DNA of 9,475 nucleotides from Verrucomicrobiota bacterium. GTDB taxonomy: Bacteria > Verrucomicrobiota > Verrucomicrobiia > Opitutales > Opitutaceae. The stretch covers positions 1 through 9,475 of the forward strand of contig JAURJO010000364.1 of assembly GCA_030832235.1 (NCBI GenBank), in the 5' to 3' direction. Position 1 is the stretch's first letter; every line of letters starts with the position of its first letter. Under the pieces are notes generated by a model that was not told where the DNA came from, did no database searches, and worked only from the letters and a program-made list of their open reading frames with translations. The translations under genes and the position numbers were made by a program. Positions 6,489 through 9,475 of this stretch are shown piece by piece.

Positions 6489-6598
6489 CGGCAGCGCTGA
6501 TCACGAACCGCCTTTTCGCTCTCGCGGTGCCGCGGAAGGTCCGACACCGCTCGACCGCAGCTGCCCCCTGCGACCGCCCCCTAAAACCCCATTACCTC

Positions 6599-9475
6599 GT
6601 GAACCGCACCCACTGTTTCCCTTCGGCACCCCACCCGAAAACGACCGCCTTCTTCAGGCGGCTAGCCGCCTCCCGCGAAGGAAATGGCCAGTCACGGGTT
6701 CTCCTTTTGATCGCCGCGTGCGCTTGCATAGCAACCGGCCTCGTTCACAGCGCGCCCGCCGCGCCGGCACCCGCTGCCTCCGTCCGCGCCGAGACCACCA
6801 CCGGCGCCATCTTCGGGCGCGTGCAGAGTGAGGTCACCGGGCAATACCTGCTGAACGTCCGCGTCACGGTGGAAGGGACCGCGCTCGAGGCGTTCACCGA
6901 CGCCTACGGCACGTTTCGCCTCGCGCAGGTGCCGAGCGGCACGGTGACGCTCGGGGTCTTTTACTCGGGGCTCAATCCCCGTCGGATCACCCTGGACGTG
7001 GCGCCCGGGCAGAACGTCGAGCAGAACTTCAACCTGACGAGCCGCGCGGTCGCCGCGGAGCAGCCCGGCGTGGTGCGGCTCGACCCGTTCGTGCTGGCCT
7101 CCTCGAAAGTGCGCGAGGGCGAGGCGCTGGCGACCAACGAGCAGCGCTTCGCGCCGAACATCAAGAACGTCGTCTCGACCGACGCGTTCGGCGACGTCCC
7201 GGAGGGCAACATCGCGGAGTTCATGCGCTTCCTTCCCGGCGTGACGGTCGGCTACGAGGACGAGATGCCGACCGCGGTCTCGATCCGCGGCTTCGGCGGC
7301 AATATGACCAACGTGATGACCGACGGCGCGACCATGGCGAATTCCGCGCGCATCGGTTCCTCGCGCGAGTTCGATTTCATCCAGGTCTCGATCAACAACG
7401 TCTCGCGCATCGAGGTCACCAAGGTGCCGACGCCCGCCAACCCGGCGAGCGGCCTCTCCGGCAACGTGAACATGGTGAGCAAGAACTCGTTCGAACGCAG
7501 CCGGGCCCAGCTGAACTACCGGCTCACATTCTCGGGTCAGGGCGACAACCTGAAGCTAAGCCGGCAACCCTTCCCCTTCGACACCTACGAGCGTCCCGTG
7601 AAGCCCGGGTTCGACTTCGACTACACCCTGCCGGTGAACCGGAACTTCGGCCTCGTGCTGACGGCGCTGCAGTCGTTCGTGATGACCGATCAGGACAGCT
7701 CGAACACGACGTGGAACGCGACCGCCGCCGGCACGGGAGCCACGCCTTCGCGTCCGTACCTCCAGACCCACACTCTGCTCGAGGCGCCCAAGTGGCGCGA
7801 CCGCAACTCGGCGGGACTCAAGCTGGACTGGCGCGTCTCGCCCGACGCCGTACTCACGCTGGGCATGCAGGCCAATTATTACCGCTACGTGAACGGCAAC
7901 CTGCAGCGCACCACCAGCGTCGGCACCAACGCCACGCCCTCGATCGCCGCCGGGGTACCCCTCACCTTCGGGGAAAAGTTCGCGCGCAGCGCGACCGGAC
8001 GTGGCACCGCCAGCTTCAGTTCCAATTTCCTCCACGACTACGCGAAGACCCTCAGCGCCAATTCGCGCTACCGTTACCAAAGCGCCGATTGGCTGGTTGA
8101 TGCCGGTGCGAACGCCTCCAAGTCCATCACCTGGCGGCGCACGATCATGAAGGGGCATTTCAACAGCTTCGGCAGCAGCCTCCTGGAGACCGTCGGCGTG
8201 CGCGTGAATTTCGAGGACATCCGGCCGGAGGGTCCGGGTGTCACGCGCGCGTTCGACGCCAACAACCGCGAAATCGATCTCTTTGATCTGCGGAACTACC
8301 GCCTCTCCACCGCCAACTCCGGGACTTATCGCAATTACACCGACGACACCGCCGGGGCGGACCTTAACGTGAAGCGCAGCCTGAGCGTTTTCCGGACACC
8401 GGTCACGGTGCAGACCGGCGGGCTGCTCGGAATCCAGGACCGCGATCACCGCCGGGATTCGCTCGGCTACACCTACAACCCGGCCAATCCCGCGGATCCC
8501 ACGCTCGCACCGTTCCGCATGCAGGTTTACCGCGACCACCCGAACTACTGGGCCGGCCAGCCCATTCCTTGGGCTTCACCCAACCGCATGGTCGAGGCGT
8601 GGGGCGGAAACCCGGGACTGTTCACCCAGACCGCCGCGCAGAAAGTGGCGTCGGAGCAGGCCCGGATCAACGGCTCCGAAACGTTCAAGGAGATCACCAC
8701 CGCGGTCTATCTTCAGGCCGAGGCGCGACTCCTCGACAACCGCCTGACCGCGCTCACGGGCGTGCGCTTCGAGCGGATCCACACCAAGGCGCAGGGACCC
8801 TTGTTTGAACCGGGCAACGCCTTCGTGCGCACCGCCTCCGGCGCCTTTGCCCGCACCCCCGCGGGAGCCCGTATCCGTCGTCCCGAGGCCGGCGCCGCCG
8901 GCTCGCTGGAGGAGCTTCGCCTGGTCCGCACCGAACTGGGACGGAGCATCAACGGCGGCTACGAGGGCTACTACCCCAGCGTGCATCTCACCTACAATGC
9001 CACCGCGAACCTGCTCTTCCGCGCCGCGTACGCGCTGACCTACGGCAAGCCGGATTACGCCAACATCATTCCCAACACCACCATCACTGAGAACGACGTG
9101 GCCGAGGGCGCGGATCCCTCGGTCCTCCGCGGCACGCTCAGCGTCAGCAACCCGGACCTGAAGCCGTGGCAGGCGGACAACTTCGATCTTTCCGCCGAAT
9201 ATTACACGGAATCGGGCGGCGTGTTCAGCGTGGGCGCGTACCGGAAGGACATCCGCGGCTTCTTCGACAACCGCGTGGCCCTCGCCACCGCCGCGGACCT
9301 GGAAAGACTCGGGGTGGAACCGGAGTATGTCGGCTGGATGCTCACGACCACCGTGAACGGCGGCGACGCGCGCGTGGACGGCGTTGAGTTCAATATTCGC
9401 CAGTCGCTCCAGCCGCTGGGCGGAGCCTTCCGGTTCTTCTCCGTCTTCGCGAACGCCACCAAGCTGAAGCTCCAG
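6599..9475 (+). CDS. TonB-dependent receptor with carboxypeptidase-regulatory-like N-domain, C-terminus cut by window edge
   Basis: An outer-membrane active transporter of the large Caulobacter/Xanthomonas-like receptor type. The frame is open for 959 codons from GTG 6599 to the right edge. A hydrophobic export segment lies at about 34-48 (VLLLIAACACIATGL) followed by a Pro/Ala-rich stretch. A carboxypeptidase-regulatory-like beta sandwich spans about 68-147 (GAIFGRV, VRVTVEGT, TDAYGTFRLAQVPSG). A TonB-box-like segment, VRLDPFVLASSKV, is at 159-171. The plug, about 185-297, contains NIAEFMRFLPGV, VSIRGFGG, MTDGATMA, VSRIEVTKVPTP and GLSGNVNMVSK. The barrel follows, with GYYPSVHLTYNAT and SNPDLKPWQADNFDLSAEYY near the end, as is typical of the family. 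The start is uncertain: GTG 6599 gives a long n-region, TTG 6707 is the only later candidate near the hydrophobic core, and an ATG at 6464 lies inside the tandem repeat and is rejected. It diverges from the kinase unit. The ligand is unknown; a glycan fragment is inferred from context. Confidence 0.93.
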   Translation, partial: MNRTHCFPSAPHPKTTAFFRRLAASREGNGQSRVLLLIAACACIATGLVHSAPAAPAPAASVRAETTTGAIFGRVQSEVTGQYLLNVRVTVEGTALEAFTDAYGTFRLAQVPSGTVTLGVFYSGLNPRRITLDVAPGQNVEQNFNLTSRAVAAEQPGVVRLDPFVLASSKVREGEALATNEQRFAPNIKNVVSTDAFGDVPEGNIAEFMRFLPGVTVGYEDEMPTAVSIRGFGGNMTNVMTDGATMANSARIGSSREFDFIQVSINNVSRIEVTKVPTPANPASGLSGNVNMVSKNSFERSRAQLNYRLTFSGQGDNLKLSRQPFPFDTYERPVKPGFDFDYTLPVNRNFGLVLTALQSFVMTDQDSSNTTWNATAAGTGATPSRPYLQTHTLLEAPKWRDRNSAGLKLDWRVSPDAVLTLGMQANYYRYVNGNLQRTTSVGTNATPSIAAGVPLTFGEKFARSATGRGTASFSSNFLHDYAKTLSANSRYRYQSADWLVDAGANASKSITWRRTIMKGHFNSFGSSLLETVGVRVNFEDIRPEGPGVTRAFDANNREIDLFDLRNYRLSTANSGTYRNYTDDTAGADLNVKRSLSVFRTPVTVQTGGLLGIQDRDHRRDSLGYTYNPANPADPTLAPFRMQVYRDHPNYWAGQPIPWASPNRMVEAWGGNPGLFTQTAAQKVASEQARINGSETFKEITTAVYLQAEARLLDNRLTALTGVRFERIHTKAQGPLFEPGNAFVRTASGAFARTPAGARIRRPEAGAAGSLEELRLVRTELGRSINGGYEGYYPSVHLTYNATANLLFRAAYALTYGKPDYANIIPNTTITENDVAEGADPSVLRGTLSVSNPDLKPWQADNFDLSAEYYTESGGVFSVGAYRKDIRGFFDNRVALATAADLERLGVEPEYVGWMLTTTVNGGDARVDGVEFNIRQSLQPLGGAFRFFSVFANATKLKLQ

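Larger units (their letters stand above)
6126..6598. other. Divergent intergenic region between kinase and plus-strand receptor
   Basis: About 470 bp without a credible gene. It should hold the promoters of both diverging units, but no convincing -35/-10 pair stands out. It contains the long inverted repeat at 6276-6357 and the 10-bp tandem repeat at 6459-6488 (separate entries). It also has an 11-bp inverted repeat with one mismatch, GGGTCAGGATC at 6132-6142 and GACCCTGACCC at 6241-6251, separated by 98 bp. A small hairpin, CATCA/TGATG, lies around 6175-6191. Short open frames across it on both strands have no family character. Confidence 0.7.

Noticed and set aside
6332..6547. Minus-strand open frame with a 'LIRVHPWLPP' peptide
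   Set aside because: The peptide is simply the CACGGAT repeat translated, and the frame also enters the inverted repeat. This is a recurrent spurious annotation in such genomes.
6464..6598. Upstream ATG extending the plus-strand receptor by 45 codons
   Set aside because: The ATG lies inside the 10-bp tandem repeat and would bury the export signal even deeper. The added peptide has no family character.
7556..8539. Long minus-strand open frame opposite the right receptor
   Set aside because: It is antisense to continuous receptor barrel sequence. Its composition is that of a GC-skew shadow.

Overview
The window is GC-rich bacterial DNA. It reads most naturally as a member of the Verrucomicrobiota, probably Opitutaceae. 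The support is stylistic rather than phylogenetic: outer-membrane receptors whose mature N-terminus carries an 'LSPFEV'-type motif, a sensor kinase with the long jelly-roll-like ectodomain I associate with that group, GTG starts with poor Shine-Dalgarno sequences, and the intergenic CACGGAT repeat common in such genomes. No rRNA or marker gene is present to fix the taxon.

Layout. Five protein genes fill almost the whole window, and two of them run off its ends. Four lie on the minus strand in the transcriptional order sensor histidine kinase (6125-4167), NarL-type response regulator (4170-3481, overlapping the kinase stop by ATGA), formylglycine-type sulfatase (about 3235-1625), and a TonB-dependent receptor (1557 to the left edge, C-terminus missing). 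A second TonB-dependent receptor with a different N-terminal architecture starts near 6599 on the plus strand and runs off the right edge. The two transcription units diverge from a noncoding region of about 470 bp (6126-6598). That region holds a long imperfect inverted repeat (6276-6357) and a three-unit 10-bp tandem repeat (6459-6488).

How the genes may work together (inference). The kinase ectodomain looks like two galactose-binding/discoidin-like modules, a fold often used to bind glycans. The regulator would pass the signal to DNA. The 245-bp gap between regulator and sulfatase holds a cluster of TACCC heptamer-like sites and a 19-bp tandem repeat, which makes it the best operator candidate here. 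The exported sulfatase would desulfate a polysaccharide, and the two receptors would import fragments or other ligands across the outer membrane. The window therefore looks like a compact sulfated-glycan sensing, desulfation and uptake locus without SusD or glycoside hydrolases in view. The substrate cannot be read from the sequence.

Nothing in the window looks like an RNA gene, CRISPR array, phage gene or intact transposase.
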